Shown here in pieces: positions 34,233 through 45,966 of a stretch of DNA of 64,000 nucleotides. Numbering within the stretch: the stretch's first letter is position 1; each line of letters starts with the position of its first letter. The translations under genes and the position numbers were made by a program. This stretch comes from Bos javanicus (Eukaryota; Chordata; Mammalia; Artiodactyla; Bovidae). Location: the NCBI RefSeq assembly GCF_032452875.1, contig NC_083869.1, forward strand, positions 124,936,001-125,000,000, written 5' to 3'. The notes beneath the pieces are model-generated. The model saw only the letters and a list, made by a program, of their open reading frames with translations. It ran no database searches and was not told the DNA's origin.

Positions 34233-34290
34233 CGATGCCTGGCACATAGTGAGCATGCGGCCAATATTGATAGCTGTTAGGCAAATCTTC

Positions 34291-34505
34291 AGGCTTCCTA
34301 CGTGGCATCAGTGGTAAAGAACATGCCTGCCAACGCATGAGACACAAGAAACTCGGGTTCTATCCCTTGGTCAGGAAGATCCCGTGGAGAAGGGCCTGGC
34401 AACCCCACTCCAGTATTCTTGCCTGGAGAATCCCATTGACAGAGGAGCCTGGAGGGCTACAGTCCAGGGGGTCACAAAGAGTCAGACATGATTAAAGCAA
34501 CTTAA
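34291..34505 (+). repeat. Bov-tA SINE
   Basis: 'ggcttcctacgtggcatcag' head, 'gggttctatcccttggtcag' and full Bov-A body. Confidence 0.9.
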
Positions 34506-34559
34506 CACACATGCAGGCAAGCCTTCAGAAGCCTCTCCCATTCTAAACCGACAAATTGT

Positions 34560-34742
34560 CCTTTACACAAGTAGTGCAGTGAAAAGACTTTTAACACTTG
34601 GCTCCACCGCTTATGATCTTGAGCAAAACTATCTTAACCTCTTTGAACTCTATTGACCTCACTAGTGGTTTCGAATGTTACATGACATCATCTATGCAAA
34701 GCACGAACCACAGTGCCTGGCATGCAGTGAACACTTAATAAA
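34560..34742 (+). repeat. MIR SINE
   Basis: 'ttggctccaccgcttatgat', 'cttaacctctttgaactc' and 'cagtgcctggcatgcagtga' follow the MIR consensus order. Confidence 0.75.
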
Positions 34743-34992
34743 CAGAGTGATAATTAACACAGGAAGAGTTAACAAGTTCAGCTCAAGGTTGAACAGCTCT
34801 TGTTGCAAACAGGCAGGTCACAGGTGGTCACTATTCTGTATATATTTGGGGCTAGCCCTCAGTGTTTTACAATTTTTAAGTTACCTGCCAGCATTAGAAA
34901 CAGAAATTTCACATATAAGTCCAGATTCTTCTATTTTTTAATGTGAAGCTCTGACTAGGTGTCACACCAGATCTATAAGGAAGATGGCATAT

Positions 34993-35082
34993 AGCAGTTG
35001 TTGTTCAGTTGCTCAATCATGTCCGACTCTTTGCCACCCCATGGACTGCAGCGCAACAGTCTTCCCTGTCCTTCACCATCTC
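34993..35082 (-). repeat. BovB-derived 3' end fragment
   Basis: 'gttgttgttcagttgctcaa' and 'gactctttgccaccccatgg': a short antisense BovB or Bov-A piece. A similar scrap lies at 36655-36700. Confidence 0.8.
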
Positions 35083-35099
35083 CATATAGCATATAGCAG

Positions 35100-36640
35100 A
35101 GAAACCTAATTTCTTGCAAAGGAACCAGGTAACCCCTGAAGAAGTGATGTTAAAGCTGAGACATGAAAGTTGAGTAGGAGTTAACTTGATAAAGATAGTG
35201 GGGACGATGTTCCCAGCAAAGGGACTGGCAAGTCTAAAGACCCTGATTCAGGGACATTAGTGCCTCCAGGACACTTCAGGGAAGCCTGGCTGGAGCACAG
35301 AGGAGGGGAAGGTGGGAAGATGAGACTCCAGTTGACACTTTATGGATTTTGGACTTTATCGTGGGGTTGAATGTAGTTCAAGGCTGGAAGCTGGGTGGTA
35401 GCCAACTGGTGTAACAAACTGACAGGGGTCAGAATGGATTAGGGTCAAGGGTCAAGACTGAGCAGATGAGAAAGCAGAGCAGTACGAGGAGCCCCATCTA
35501 GAAACTCTGGGCAGACACAGGATAGCCTGTCAGGTGTCATCTTGCAAAGGGCAGACTTTATAAGGACCAAGCTAAGCTGGAAACCAGAGTGAATTTCTCA
35601 TATTCATTTTCAAAGTGAAAAAAATGAGAAAAATAAAGATTTGGACAAGGACATATAACAAACGAGATACAGAACTAGATTCACAACACCTACCATTAAC
35701 TTGCTGCTTATCTCACTGTATTAATTTTCTCAAGGTGAATAATCTCAGTACCAATACTGTGCTGTTGATAATAATGTAGGTCCTTTATCAAGAGCTGGCT
35801 AAATGGTCGGCTCTGTGCTTATGTGCATTACCATTCTCATTATTTCATTTAGTTAACAGCTACAGTCCACCCAAAATAGTATGTACCAGGGGACTGTGGG
35901 GGTACTGGAGACACAGGAATGAAGGAGACAGACACATCCCTATCCTGTGGGAGTTCACCATCTGGAAAGGAGCTGAGTAGTTGAGGTAATGACAAAGGGT
36001 AATTGGCAGGCATTGTAGGGAGAGTCTAACAGTGAGCCTATCCTACCATGGGCAGCTGGGAAGGGTTTTTGGAAGAAGTGACAGTTGAGCTGAAAAGGCA
36101 GGAGTAAAACTCAGAGGAAGATTGTTCCAGGAACAGAGAACAGCACACTGAAGTCACTGTTCTCACCATAACCTGATGAGACACGGGCTGTGGTTATCCC
36201 CTTCTCACAGATGAAGAGACTGAGGTTCTAAGAGAGAGGAAGTAACTGACCCGCTAGACAGTGCTGGGGCCAGGGTATAAGCCTGGATCTGCCTGGACCA
36301 AGGCTCATTCTCTTCGCTGCTAAACTGGATATTTCTCTTAGTCGGTCTGTTCCTTCTAAGGGTCGTGTGAGTGAAGTGGAATATTAACTGAGGTGCCTAC
36401 AATCCAAGAAGTTGAAATCATGGCTTACAAACTATGCAAGCATGTCTGTGTCAGGGTTGGCTGTCTGTTTGGGAATGACAGCTATTCAGTGACACAGCTC
36501 CTGGGCTAACATCTGAATGGATGTTCAGTTCAGCTGAATATGATTCAACAGCCATTTACTGAGTGCCTACTATGTGCTAGGAAGGGTGCCAGGCATTGTC
36601 AGAGTTACAGAGATGATGAGAAAAGTGCCCAGGTACTAGG
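35100..36640. other. old repeat-rich intergenic sequence (L2/MIR-like)
   Basis: 'ggccattgattaa'-type landmarks are lacking, but 'actgagtgcctactatgtgc' (about 36557), 'gatgaagagactgaggttct' (about 36210) and 'ggtactggagacacaggaat' (about 35902) are signatures of ancient L2/MIR repeats. No gene. Confidence 0.5.
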
Positions 36641-37003
36641 CTAAAGATCATGTTTATTGTTTAGTCGCTAAGTCATGTCCGACTCTTTTATGATCCCATG
36701 TTAATCACTAACAGATTTAAAAAGTTAAACAACAAAGCCATAAATAACCCTGGCAGTTAGAAACCATAGATAATATCATAATAGCTACCAAGTTTTGAGA
36801 CCTTAATGAAAATAAAACTGATCATGAAATCGTAGCTAAAAACTAAAAGCCCATTCTGTGAGATTAGGTTGAGGAGTTTGCATGTATTATCTCCTTTAAC
36901 CCATGTTCATTCTATAAAGCTAATATCATAGTGTCAATGGTACTAATATGGCCCATTTTATAGATGAGGAAACTGAGCTTCAGAGGTTTTTGCTTGAGAT
37001 TGC

Positions 37004-37200
37004 AGGGCTTCCCAGATGGCACACTGATAAAAGACTCTGCCTGCTAATGCAAGAGACACAAGAGATAAGAGTTCAATCCCTGGGTCAGGAAGATCCCCTG
37101 GAGAAGGAAATGACAACCCATGCCAGTAATCTTGCTTGGAAAATTCCATGGACAGAGGAGCCTGGAAGACTACAGTCCATGGGGTTGCAAAGAGCTAGTA
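37004..37200 (+). repeat. Bov-tA SINE
   Basis: 'gggcttcccagatggcacac' head, 'gttcaatccctgggtcagga' and Bov-A body to 'ggttgcaaagagctag'. Confidence 0.9.
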
Positions 37201-37459
37201 AATAGAAGAACTATAATTCAAACCCAGGTCTGCCTGACTCCAAAACTTGGACTCTAGAGCATTGCACCACACCATCTTTGCAAGAAGAGTCAGTTTGTGA
37301 AAACCCAGGGGAATGTATGATCTGCATTTAGCCAGGCACACATCCAGACAGGAGAAATAAATATCAGTGCTCTAAAAACCCTCCAGGGGAGTAAAGAACC
37401 AGGGGAAAAAAATAAAACAAGATGTCTAATCATTTAAATACTAGTTAATCCCTAAATGG

Positions 37460-37597
37460 AGAAGGCAATGGCAACCTACTCCAGTATTCTTGTCTGGAGA
37501 ATCCCAGGGACGGAGGAGCCTGGTGGGCTGCAGTCTATGGGGTAGCAAAGAGTCTGACACGACTGAAGAAACTTAGCAGCAGCAGCAGCAGCAGCAG
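37460..37597 (+). repeat. Bov-A SINE monomer with (AGC)n tail, recent insertion
   Basis: Single Bov-A unit ending in about eight AGC repeats. It is flanked by an 18-base direct repeat, taatccctaaatggagaa, at 37446-37463 and 37598-37615; the last bases overlap the SINE start. The perfect duplication indicates a young insertion. Confidence 0.93.
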
Positions 37598-37734
37598 TAA
37601 TCCCTAAATGGAGAACCTACCTCAAATATTTATACTGTCCTTTTTGTCACTTAATTCTACTTAAACTGGCCTCTAGAAGTATCTTTAATTAGTAGCTAAA
37701 GCTTAGAATTTTTGGTATCAAGATATACCTCTTT

Positions 37735-37913
37735 GAGTTTTTTGAAAAATTAATTAATTAATTAATTAGGCTCTGCCTGGTCACAGTTGTGGCTCTCAAG
37801 ATCTTCAATCTTCTTTGTCACATGAGGGGTCTAGTTCCCTAACCAGGGATCAAACCCAGGCCTCTTGCTTTGGGAGCTTGGAGTCTCAGCCAATGGACCA
37901 CTAGGAAGTCCCA
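37735..37913 (-). repeat. CHR-type SINE with (TTAA)n tail
   Basis: (AATT)n run at 37750-37769, 'tcaaacccaggcctcttgct' and terminal 'ccaatggaccactaggaagt'. Confidence 0.85.
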
Positions 37914-38019
37914 CCTCCTTTAATTCTTGTTTTACATTTATATGGGAAAGAAAAAAAAGCTGTTTCATAAAAATCAGTATCAAGCAAATAAGAGAACCTC
38001 ATTAATGGCGAGCTAGATG

Positions 38020-39030
38020 ACTCACAATCTGGAATCAAGATTGCCAGGAGAAATGTCAACAACCTCAGATATGCAGATGATAACTCTTTAATGGCAGAAA
38101 GTGAAGAGGGACTAAAGAGCCTCTTGATGAAGAGTGAGTGTTAGCTGCTCAGTCATGTCCGACTCTTTTGAGTCCCCATGGATTGTAGCCCACCAAGCTC
38201 CTCTGTCCATGGAATTCTCCAGGCAAGAATTCCGGAGTGGATTGCCATTTCCTTCTCCAGCAGATCTTCCTGACCCATGGATCAAACCTGTGTCTCCTGC
38301 ATTGCAGGCAGATTCTTTGCTGTGTGAGCTGAAGAGGAAAAGAGGTGAATACAAAGATGGCTTAAAACTCAACATTCAAAAAATGAAGATCATGGCATTC
38401 AGTTCCATCACTTCATGGCAAATAGGGAAACAATGGAAACAGTGACAGATTTTATTTTCTTGGGCTCCAAAAATCACTGTGAACAGTGACTTCAGCTACA
38501 AAATTAAAAGATGCTTGCTCCTTGGAAGAAAAGCTCTAACAAATCTAGACAGCGTATTAAAAAGCAAAGACATCACTTTGCCAACAAATAGGTCCATCTA
38601 TTCAAAGCTATGGTTTTTCCAGTAGTCATGTACGGATGTGAGAGATGGACCGTAAAGAAGGCTGAGCACCAAAGAATTGATGCTTTCAAACTGTGGTGCC
38701 TGAGAAGACTCTTGAGAGTCTCTTGGACCAGTCAATCCTAAAGGAAATCAACCGTGAATATTCATTGGAAGGACTGATGCTGAAGCTGAAGCTCCAATAC
38801 TTTGGCCACCTGGTGTGAAGGGCTGACTCATTGGAATAGACCCTGATGCTGGGAAAGACTGAAAGCAGGAGGAGAAGGGGCCAACAGAGGATGAGATGGT
38901 TGGATGACATCATCAACTCAATGGGCATGAGTTTGATCAAACTCCAGGAGATGGTGAAGGACAGGGAAGCCTGGCGTGCTTCAGTCCATGACATTGCAGA
39001 GTCAGAGACGACTGAACAACAACAGTAGTT
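38020..39030 (+). mobile_element. BovB LINE fragment with a nested SINE
   Basis: RT palm segment (I-A-G/R-N-x-N-N-L-R-Y-A-D-D, about 38032-38090) to the 3' end at 'cgactgaacaacaacagtag'. It is interrupted at 38135-38329 by a Bov-tA on the opposite strand. Several stops. Confidence 0.92.
38135..38329 (-). repeat. Bov-tA SINE nested in BovB
   Basis: Reverse Bov-tA ('gctcagtcatgtccgactct' to 'cattgcaggcagattcttt'). It is flanked by the 7-base repeat tgaagag at 38128-38134 and 38330-38336. Confidence 0.88.
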
Positions 39031-40279
39031 AAGGATGTGGGTACGAACTGTGCTATGCTTTGCGAACTTGGGGAAGAACATCCCTTGCAGTAGGCAGCCA
39101 TCAGTCGTGGGACATGAACATCCTGTCTCTGTGATTATTTGTGGCTGTGGGCAGGGAGGTGTGCAGCCTCATTCCAGATGTTCAGATACTGCCAGAAGTG
39201 AAATCTATGTAGCTAAGGAAGTGCCCTGAATTGCCTCTGTGACACATGGATCAGGAAGATCATTGTTGTGTTCAAACATATGATGTTTACACTGTTGTGT
39301 TCAAACATATGGATGCTTGCATTTCCATCTGCTTATTTACCCTTTGTCCTAACATAAAAAAGGCGTGAAATAAAACTAATGCTTACTTTATGCCACTTTG
39401 AATATGCTATGTTATTGTCTCTTTAACAGTTCATTTAATACTGTGAAATGAGTTCAAAGAGGTAGAACACACAACAGCCTCTATCACAGCAACTGTAACA
39501 AGTTACTTATTACAACTATTGTGTTAGTAGAAAAGTATAATGAGAGCTTCCATTTATTGAGTGCACACTATGTGCCAGGCACTGTACAGAGCCCTTCTCA
39601 TACGTTATCTTTTTTTAAGCATAAAGTGTTTTTATTTGATTTTAAATATTAATTGAAATATAGCTGATTTACAATGCTGTGTTAGTTTCTGCTGTACAAC
39701 AAAGTGAATCATATATATATATATATATTTATATCAACACTTTTTTTAGATTCTTTCCCCATATATATAGGTCATTACAGAGTATCGAATAGAGTTCCCT
39801 GTGCTCTACAGTAGGTCCTTATTTGTTATCTGTTTTATATATAGTAGTTTGTATATGTCATTCCCAATTTCCCAGCTTATCCTTCCCCCTCCCTTACCCT
39901 CTGGTATCCGTAAGTTTTTTACATCTGTAACTATTTCTGTTTTGTATTTGAGTTCATGTGTACCCTCTTTTAGATTTCATGTGTAAGTGGTATTACATGA
40001 TATTTGTCTTTCTCTGACTTACTTCACTCACTCTGAGAATTTCTAAGTCCATCCATGTTGCTGCGAATGGCATTATTTTGTTCTTTTCTATGGCTAAGTA
40101 ATATTCCATCGTGTACTTTATCCATGTCTTCTTTGTCCATTCATCTGTCAATGGACATCTAGGTTGCTTCCATGTCTTGGCTATTGTAAATAGTGCTGCT
40201 GTGAACACTGGGGTGCAAGTATCTTTTCCAAGTATGGTTTTCTCTGGATGTATGTCCAGGAGTGGGATTGCTGGATCAT

Positions 40280-40500
40280 TGTGTGTGTGTGTGTGTGTGT
40301 TAGTCGCTCAGTCATGTCCAACTCTTTGCAACTCCCTGGACTGTAAGCCACCAGGCTCCTCTGTCCATGGAATTCTCCAGGCAAGCATACTGGAGTGGGT
40401 AGTCATTTCCTTCTTCAGGAGATCTTCCTCGCCCAGGGATAGAACCTGGTTCTCCTGCATTGCCACAGATTCTTTACTGTCTGAGCCACCAGGGAAGCCT
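40280..40500 (-). repeat. Bov-tA SINE nested in L1
   Basis: Begins with (TG)n at 40280-40300 and ends with 'gagccaccagggaagcc'. A perfect 12-bp duplication of L1 sequence, ttgctggatcat, flanks it at 40268-40279 and 40501-40512. Confidence 0.95.
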
Positions 40501-40730
40501 TTGCTGGATCATATCATAGCTCTGTTTTTAGTTTTTTTAAGGAACCTCCATACAGTTCTCCATAGTGGCTGTACTAATTTACATTCCCAGCAGAAGTATA
40601 AGAGAGTTCTCTTTTCTCCACACCCTCTCCAGCATTTATTGTTTGTAGATTTTTTTATAATGGCCATTTACAGCAGTGTGAGGTGATACCTCACTGTAGT
40701 TTTTATTTGCATTTCTCTAAAAATTAGTGA

Positions 40731-41243
40731 AGCTATGACAAACCTAGACAGTGTATTAAAAAGCAGAGACATTACTTTGCCAACAAAGGTCCATCTAGTC
40801 AAAGCTATGGTTTTTCCAGTAGTCATATATGGATGTGAGAGTTGGACCATAAAGAAAGCTGAGTGCCGAAGAATTGATGCTTTTGAACAGTGGTGTTGGA
40901 GAAGACTTGAGAGTCCCTTGGACTGCAAGGAGATCAAACCTGTCAATCCTAAAGGAAATCAACCCTGAATATTCATTGGCAGGACTGATACTGAAGTTGA
41001 AACTCCAATACTTTGGCCACCTGATATGAAGAGCCAATTCATTGGAAAAGACTCTGATGCTGGGAGATATTGAAGGCAGGAGGAGAAGGGTGTGACAGAG
41101 GATGAGATGGTTGGATGGTATCACCGACTCAATGGACATGAGTTTGAGCCAGCTCCAGATGATGAAGGACAGGGAGGCCTGGTGTGCTGCGAACCACTGG
41201 GTTCGCAAAGAGTCAGAAATGACTGAGAGACTGAACAACAGTG
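40731..41243 (+). mobile_element. BovB LINE 3' fragment nested in L1
   Basis: 5'-truncated BovB from 'agctatgacaaacctagaca' to 'gagactgaacaacagtg'. L1 sequence resumes after it, and attagtga is duplicated at 40723-40730 and 41244-41251. Confidence 0.94.
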
Positions 41244-41914
41244 ATTAGTGATGTTGAGCATCTTTTCATGTGTTTCTTGGCCATCTGTATGTCTTCTTGG
41301 AAAAATATATATTTAGATCAACTGCCCATTTTTTGATTGGGTTGTTTGTTTTTTTAAATTTTGAGTTGCATGAGATGTTTGTATATTTTGGAGATTAATC
41401 AATCCCTAATTGGTTGCTTTGTTTGCAAGTGTTTTCTCCCATTCTGAGAGTTGCCTTTTTGTTTTGCTTATGGTTTCCTTTGTTATGCAAAAGCTTTTAA
41501 GTTTAATTAGGCCCCAATTATTTATTTTTGTTCTTATTTTCATTACTCTTTGAGGTGGATCAAAAAAGATCTTGTTGCCATTTATGTCTAAGAATGTTCT
41601 GCCTATGTTTTCCTCTAAGAGTTTTACAATATCTGGCCTTACATTTAGGTCTTTAATCTCATACATTATTTCATGTAATCTTCAGAACAACCCTGTGGTC
41701 TAAGGACTATCACCCATATTACAGAAAAAGAAACAGACTGAGGAGGTTAAGCAACTTCCCGAGGTCACACAGAGAGCAAGTAGCCTCTGAGGCAGACGGG
41801 TCCTTAAGGCTGTCTGAGAGACTAACACCATATATAAACATCAGGCCTGTCTTCCCCATGCAAGCTTTTCTCTTTTTCCTCATCGATATAGACAGCTGAT
41901 TCCCCTCCCCAGCT

Positions 41915-42250
41915 GTGGTTGCTGTTCAGTCACTAAGTCCTGTCTGACTCTTTGAGACCCCGTGGACTGCAGCAAGCCAGGCTTCCCTGTCTCACTCTCT
42001 CCTGGAGTTTGCTCAAACTCATGTCCATTGAATCGATGATGCCATCCAACCATCTCATCCTCTGTTGCCCTCTTCTTCTCCTGCCCCCAATCTTTCCCAG
42101 CATTAGGGTCTTTTCCAGTGAGTCGGCTCTTCGGATCAGGTGGCCAAAGTATTGGAGCTTCAGCTTCAGCATCAGTCCTTCCAATGAACATTCAGGGTTG
42201 ATTTCCTTTAAGAGCGACAGGTTTGATCTCCTTGCTGTCCAAGCAGTAAG
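41915..42250 (-). mobile_element. BovB LINE, 3' end fragment
   Basis: Antisense 3' terminus ('gttgctgttcagtcactaag') to 'tgatctccttgctgtccaag'. Confidence 0.92.
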
Positions 42251-42284
42251 AGAAGTACCTTATAGCAACTGAGCCTTGAGAGGA

Positions 42285-42435
42285 CATGTCTGCAGTCAGG
42301 CAGCCTAGGCTAAAATCCATTTCTGCCTCTCACAGCTGTGACCTTGGCTGTATTTCTCCGTGAGCCTCAGTTTCCTTATCAGTAAAACAAGGATAATAAT
42401 GTCTATCTCAGAAGATTGTTGAAGTGTTTAAGATG
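42285..42435 (+). repeat. MIR SINE
   Basis: 'agctgtgaccttggctgtat', 'gagcctcagtttccttatca' and 'ggataataatgtctatctca' match MIR order. Confidence 0.8.
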
Positions 42436-42459
42436 TGACAGTTTTTTATTTTTTACTTT

Positions 42460-42760
42460 TTAAAAAATATTTTTAAAATTTATTTCTGTATTTATTTTTA
42501 ACTATTTTGGGCTGTTCTGAGACTTCATTGTTGCCCACAGGCTTTCCCTAGTTGTGGTTCGAAGGGGCTACTCTCTCGTTGCAGCGTTCGGGCTTCCCAT
42601 TGTGGTGATTTCTCTTGTCACAGAGTGAAGGCTCGGTAGTTGTGGCCCACGGGCTTAGCTGCTCCGAGACATGTGGAATCTTCCCAGATCAGAGATGGAG
42701 CTGGTGTTCCCTGCATTGTAAGGCAGAGTCCTAACCGCTGGACCACCAGGGAAGCCCCTT
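42460..42760 (-). repeat. CHR-1 SINE
   Basis: 'ttttgggctgttctgagact', 'tctctcgttgcagcgttcgg', 'cttagctgctccgagacatg' and terminal 'ggaccaccagggaagcccc'. Confidence 0.92.
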
Positions 42761-42764
42761 TCAA

Positions 42765-42988
42765 AAACATTTATTTATTTGGCTGCATTGGGTCTTAGTT
42801 GTCTTATGTGGGATCTTTCACTGCTGTGCATGGATTCTCTAATTGCTGGCTTATTTGCTTTGTGGTATGTGGGGTCTTAGTTCCCTAGCCAGCGACAGAA
42901 CCTGAGTTCCTTGCATTGCAAGGCAGATTCTTTTTTTTTTTTTTTGCAAGGCAGATTCTTAACCACTGGACAACCAAGGAAGTCCCCT
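42765..42988 (-). repeat. CHR-2 SINE with internal T-run and local duplication
   Basis: 'ggctgcattgggtcttagtt' to 'ggacaaccaaggaagtcccc'. The block 'gcaaggcagattctt' occurs twice, separated by a T-run at 42932-42945. This suggests a second insertion or a slippage event. Confidence 0.85.
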
Positions 42989-42989
42989 G

Positions 42990-43459
42990 TAGGTTTTTAG
43001 TACAGAGATCAGAACATAGTAATTGCTTAATAAACAGTAACTCTGATTATTACCTGTCAGCCACCAACTTTATCAGGTACATCTAATAAGGACTGAATTT
43101 CAGGAGTGGACCCAACTTAAGGTCAGACTGGGGCCCAAAACAATATTATGCCTGATTCTTTAAAAACAGCACACCTTATGTATACAAATGAAAATTGTTA
43201 ACTTCAAGTTGTCATCACCTTGGGGACAGTGCGCTTATTCCAGGGACACTTCCATTCTCCAAAACATTTTGGGGATACCCAATTCAGAAATGGCTTTAGG
43301 TTCTATGACACATTCTTTTGAATATCCTCATCAATAGCAAATCTTTACCCTCTGTAAAGATAAATTCAATGTTTGAAATAATCAGAAGTTGGTGAATAAG
43401 TAGGGTACAGGGGAAGATGAAGTAAGACTAATTTTCTAATATGGCTTTTACATGGATTT
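42990..43459. other. no recognised feature
   Basis: Unique-looking intergenic sequence without ORFs or named repeats. Confidence 0.5.
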
Positions 43460-43585
43460 TGTCCTTTTATTTTATTTTTGGTCATGTGACTTGATGAATC
43501 TTAGTTTTTCCACCAGAGACTGAACCCGAACCCTCAGCAGTGGAAGTGCAGAGTCCTAACCACTGGACAACCAGGGAATTCCCAA
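43460..43585 (-). repeat. CHR-2 SINE
   Basis: 'gattttgtccttttatttta' start, 'agactgaacccgaaccctca' and end 'cactggacaaccagggaatt'. Confidence 0.88.
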
Positions 43586-43744
43586 GGATTTTATCCATTT
43601 AAAATACACTAGTTTTTCTTATCCTTCAATTAAAAAATAAATTAATTTAAAAAATAAAAAAACTAGTTTTTCAAAGATAAAAGCACATGAAGTCCAATTA
43701 AATTAAAACAAGCAAGAAAATTACCCATAGCTTACAACACATGC

Positions 43745-43955
43745 ATGTTAAGTCGATTCAGTTGTGTCTAACTCTTTACGACCCCACGGACTGTAGTCCG
43801 CCAGGCTCCTCTGTTCATGGGATTCTCCAGGCAAGAATACTGGAGTGGGTTGCCATGCTCTCCTCCAGGGAATCTTCCTGACCCATGGATTGAACCCACA
43901 TCTCTTAAGTTTCCTGCGTTGGCAGGCAGATTCTTCACCACGAGTGCCACCTACA
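43745..43955 (-). repeat. Bov-tA SINE
   Basis: Reverse Bov-A body then tRNA-like head ending 'gattcttcaccacgagtgcc'. Confidence 0.9.
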
Positions 43956-44297
43956 ACTGCTATCATTTTGGTGCATTTTCCTTATCTTTCCTTAATACAC
44001 AATTTAAAAAATAGAAGTAAAAGTGTATATACAATTTTTAAAATGCTAACCTGATTTAAATTATGTCATAAACATATTTTTATGTTGCTGTAGTCTTTGT
44101 AATATTTTTAATGGCTGCATAATATTTCATCAAATAGATATGGCAGAATTACTTAACCACTTCTCTTTTGTTGAACATTTAGGTTGTTTCAAATGTTTTA
44201 TTATGAAATATATGTAATTTCCCCCCAATTTTTTCTTATCTCTTCAGCTTGGATTACTGGAAGAGGGATGCTGGATCAAAGGGTATGAGAATGTAAT

Positions 44298-44545
44298 GAT
44301 TCTTTTTTTTTTTTTTTTTTAATTGAAGGATAATTGCTTTAAATACTGAGTTGGTTTTTGCCATATATCAACATGAATCAGCATAGGTATATGTATGTCC
44401 CCTTCCTCTTGGCCCTCCCTCCCACCTCCCACCCCATGCCACCACTCTAAGTTGTCACAGAGCACCTATTTGAGCTCCCTGAGTCATACAGCAAATTCCC
44501 ACTGGCTGTCTATTTTACATATGGTGGTGTATATGTTTCCCAGTG
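44298..44545 (-). mobile_element. ruminant L1 3' UTR fragment
   Basis: T-run, 'ggataattgctttaaatact', 'atcaacatgaatcagcatag' and 'ccctgagtcatacagcaaat': antisense bovine L1 3' UTR. Confidence 0.85.
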
Positions 44546-44591
44546 GCTCTTGATATTTACTTCCAAATTGTTTTCCAGTAGGTTTTCACTG

Positions 44592-44812
44592 GGTCTTCCT
44601 TGGTGGCTCAGCTGTAAAGAATCTGCCTGCAATGCAAGAGACATGGGTTTGATCCATGGGTCGAGAAGATCCATGGAGCGGGCATGGCAACCTGCTCCAG
44701 TGCTCCAGTGTTCTTTCCTGAAGAATCCCATGGACAGAGGAGCCTGGTGGGCTACATTCAGTCCATAGGGTCATAAAGAGTTGGATGCTATGAGCACGCA
44801 TGCACACAGGTT
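44592..44812 (+). repeat. Bov-tA SINE
   Basis: 'ggtcttccttggtggctcag' head, 'ggtttgatccatgggtcgag', Bov-A body with a short duplication 'gctccagtgctccagtg'. Confidence 0.9.
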
Positions 44813-44949
44813 TTCACTCATTTACATTGCCACTGGAAATATTAGAATATCCATTTCACTGCATCTAAAACAAGCACTTGGTATCACAATTTTAGTGAAT
44901 TAGGAACTAGAAAAATATTTCCTTGGGAACTAATTTTAAAGTCAGCTGG

Positions 44950-45062
44950 GGGGCTTCCCTGGCGATCCAGCAGTTAAGACTGTCCACGGTCAGTGCAGGG
45001 AGCACGTAACTAAGATCTCCTCATATGCGGCAGGGTGTGGCCAAATAAACAAATAAAATAAA
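44950..45062 (+). repeat. CHR-2 SINE
   Basis: 'gggcttccctggcgatccag' head and 'gcggcagggtgtggccaaat' tail. Confidence 0.85.
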
Positions 45063-45748
45063 ATTGGTTGGACTTCTCTCTCTCCCTCCCCAAATCAAAA
45101 AATATATGTATTTGAAAAAAATTTACAAAAACATGTAAATAAGTGTGTAGTTTCTCAAAATTAGTACTTTGAAGGGAATCACTGTTAGATGTTTGTCTTC
45201 TGATATTTTTGTTTTTTAAAAAATTAATCTCATCACTTCACATTCACACCTCCAAAGAAAAACACAGGAGCAATTATAGTCAACCTGACAAAAACACCGG
45301 TGTGATGACTCATATCCTGTCCACCTTGAGTTTGGTGCTGGTGCTATACTGCTGGGCCCCACACTGCTGGGAGCCTGCCATTGCCTAAAGGCTTCTGGGG
45401 GTGGGATCGTCTCTGCTTTGAAAGAGGAGGGATCACCTTTTAAAGTGAGTGGAGAAGACTGACTTCTTTACCCTCTTATAACAATCACACCAGCTAATAA
45501 GGGCCCAGACAGAGTGGAAAATGCCAGATACCCGTTACCCCCCTACTAAAGCAATGATCTTTTGTTTTGTTTTTAATTATTATAACTTTTCAGTTACATA
45601 AGAAACCTACATTCACTGTAAGTGTATAAATAAGACAGGCAAAAACAATAAAAAGTACAGCGTATTTCCCAATACCGAGCCAAAGCCGTCAGATTTTGAA
45701 GTACGTGCCCTCACACCATCTTCCCTACAGCACACGTTTTATCTAAAC
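45063..45748. other. unassigned intergenic sequence
   Basis: A slightly GC-richer patch at 45340-45440 has no ORF or motif that I recognise. Confidence 0.45.
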
Positions 45749-45966
45749 CATCATGCCACCCGTGCTCAGTCCCTCAGTCGTGCCCAGCTCTTTGCGACCC
45801 CAGCCTGCCAGGCTCCTCTGTTCATGGAATTTTCCAGGCAAGAATATTGGAGCCGTTTGCCATTTCCTTCTCCAGGGGATCTTCCCAACCCAGAGATCAA
45901 GCCAGTGGCTCTTGCTCCTCTTGCATTGGCAAGCAGGTTCTTTATTTCTGAGCCACCTGGAAAGCT
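45749..45966 (-). repeat. Bov-tA SINE
   Basis: 'tgctcagtccctcagtcgtg' to 'tttctgagccacctggaaag'. Confidence 0.9.

Larger units (their letters stand above)
39605..41665 (-). mobile_element. ruminant L1 LINE, antisense, carrying two nested insertions
   Basis: Antisense L1: 3' UTR at 39610-39990 with an (AT)n run at 39712-39727, and the ORF2 C-terminus at 39993-40208 (W-I-K-Y-T-M-E-Y-Y-L-A-I-E-K-N-K-I block). Upstream ORF2 coding lies at 41406-41666 (F-D-P-P-Q-R-V-M block and L-I-K-L-K-S-F-C). It is interrupted by a Bov-tA at 40280-40500 and by a BovB at 40731-41243, each with target-site duplications of L1 sequence. It lacks the L1 5' half. Confidence 0.92.
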
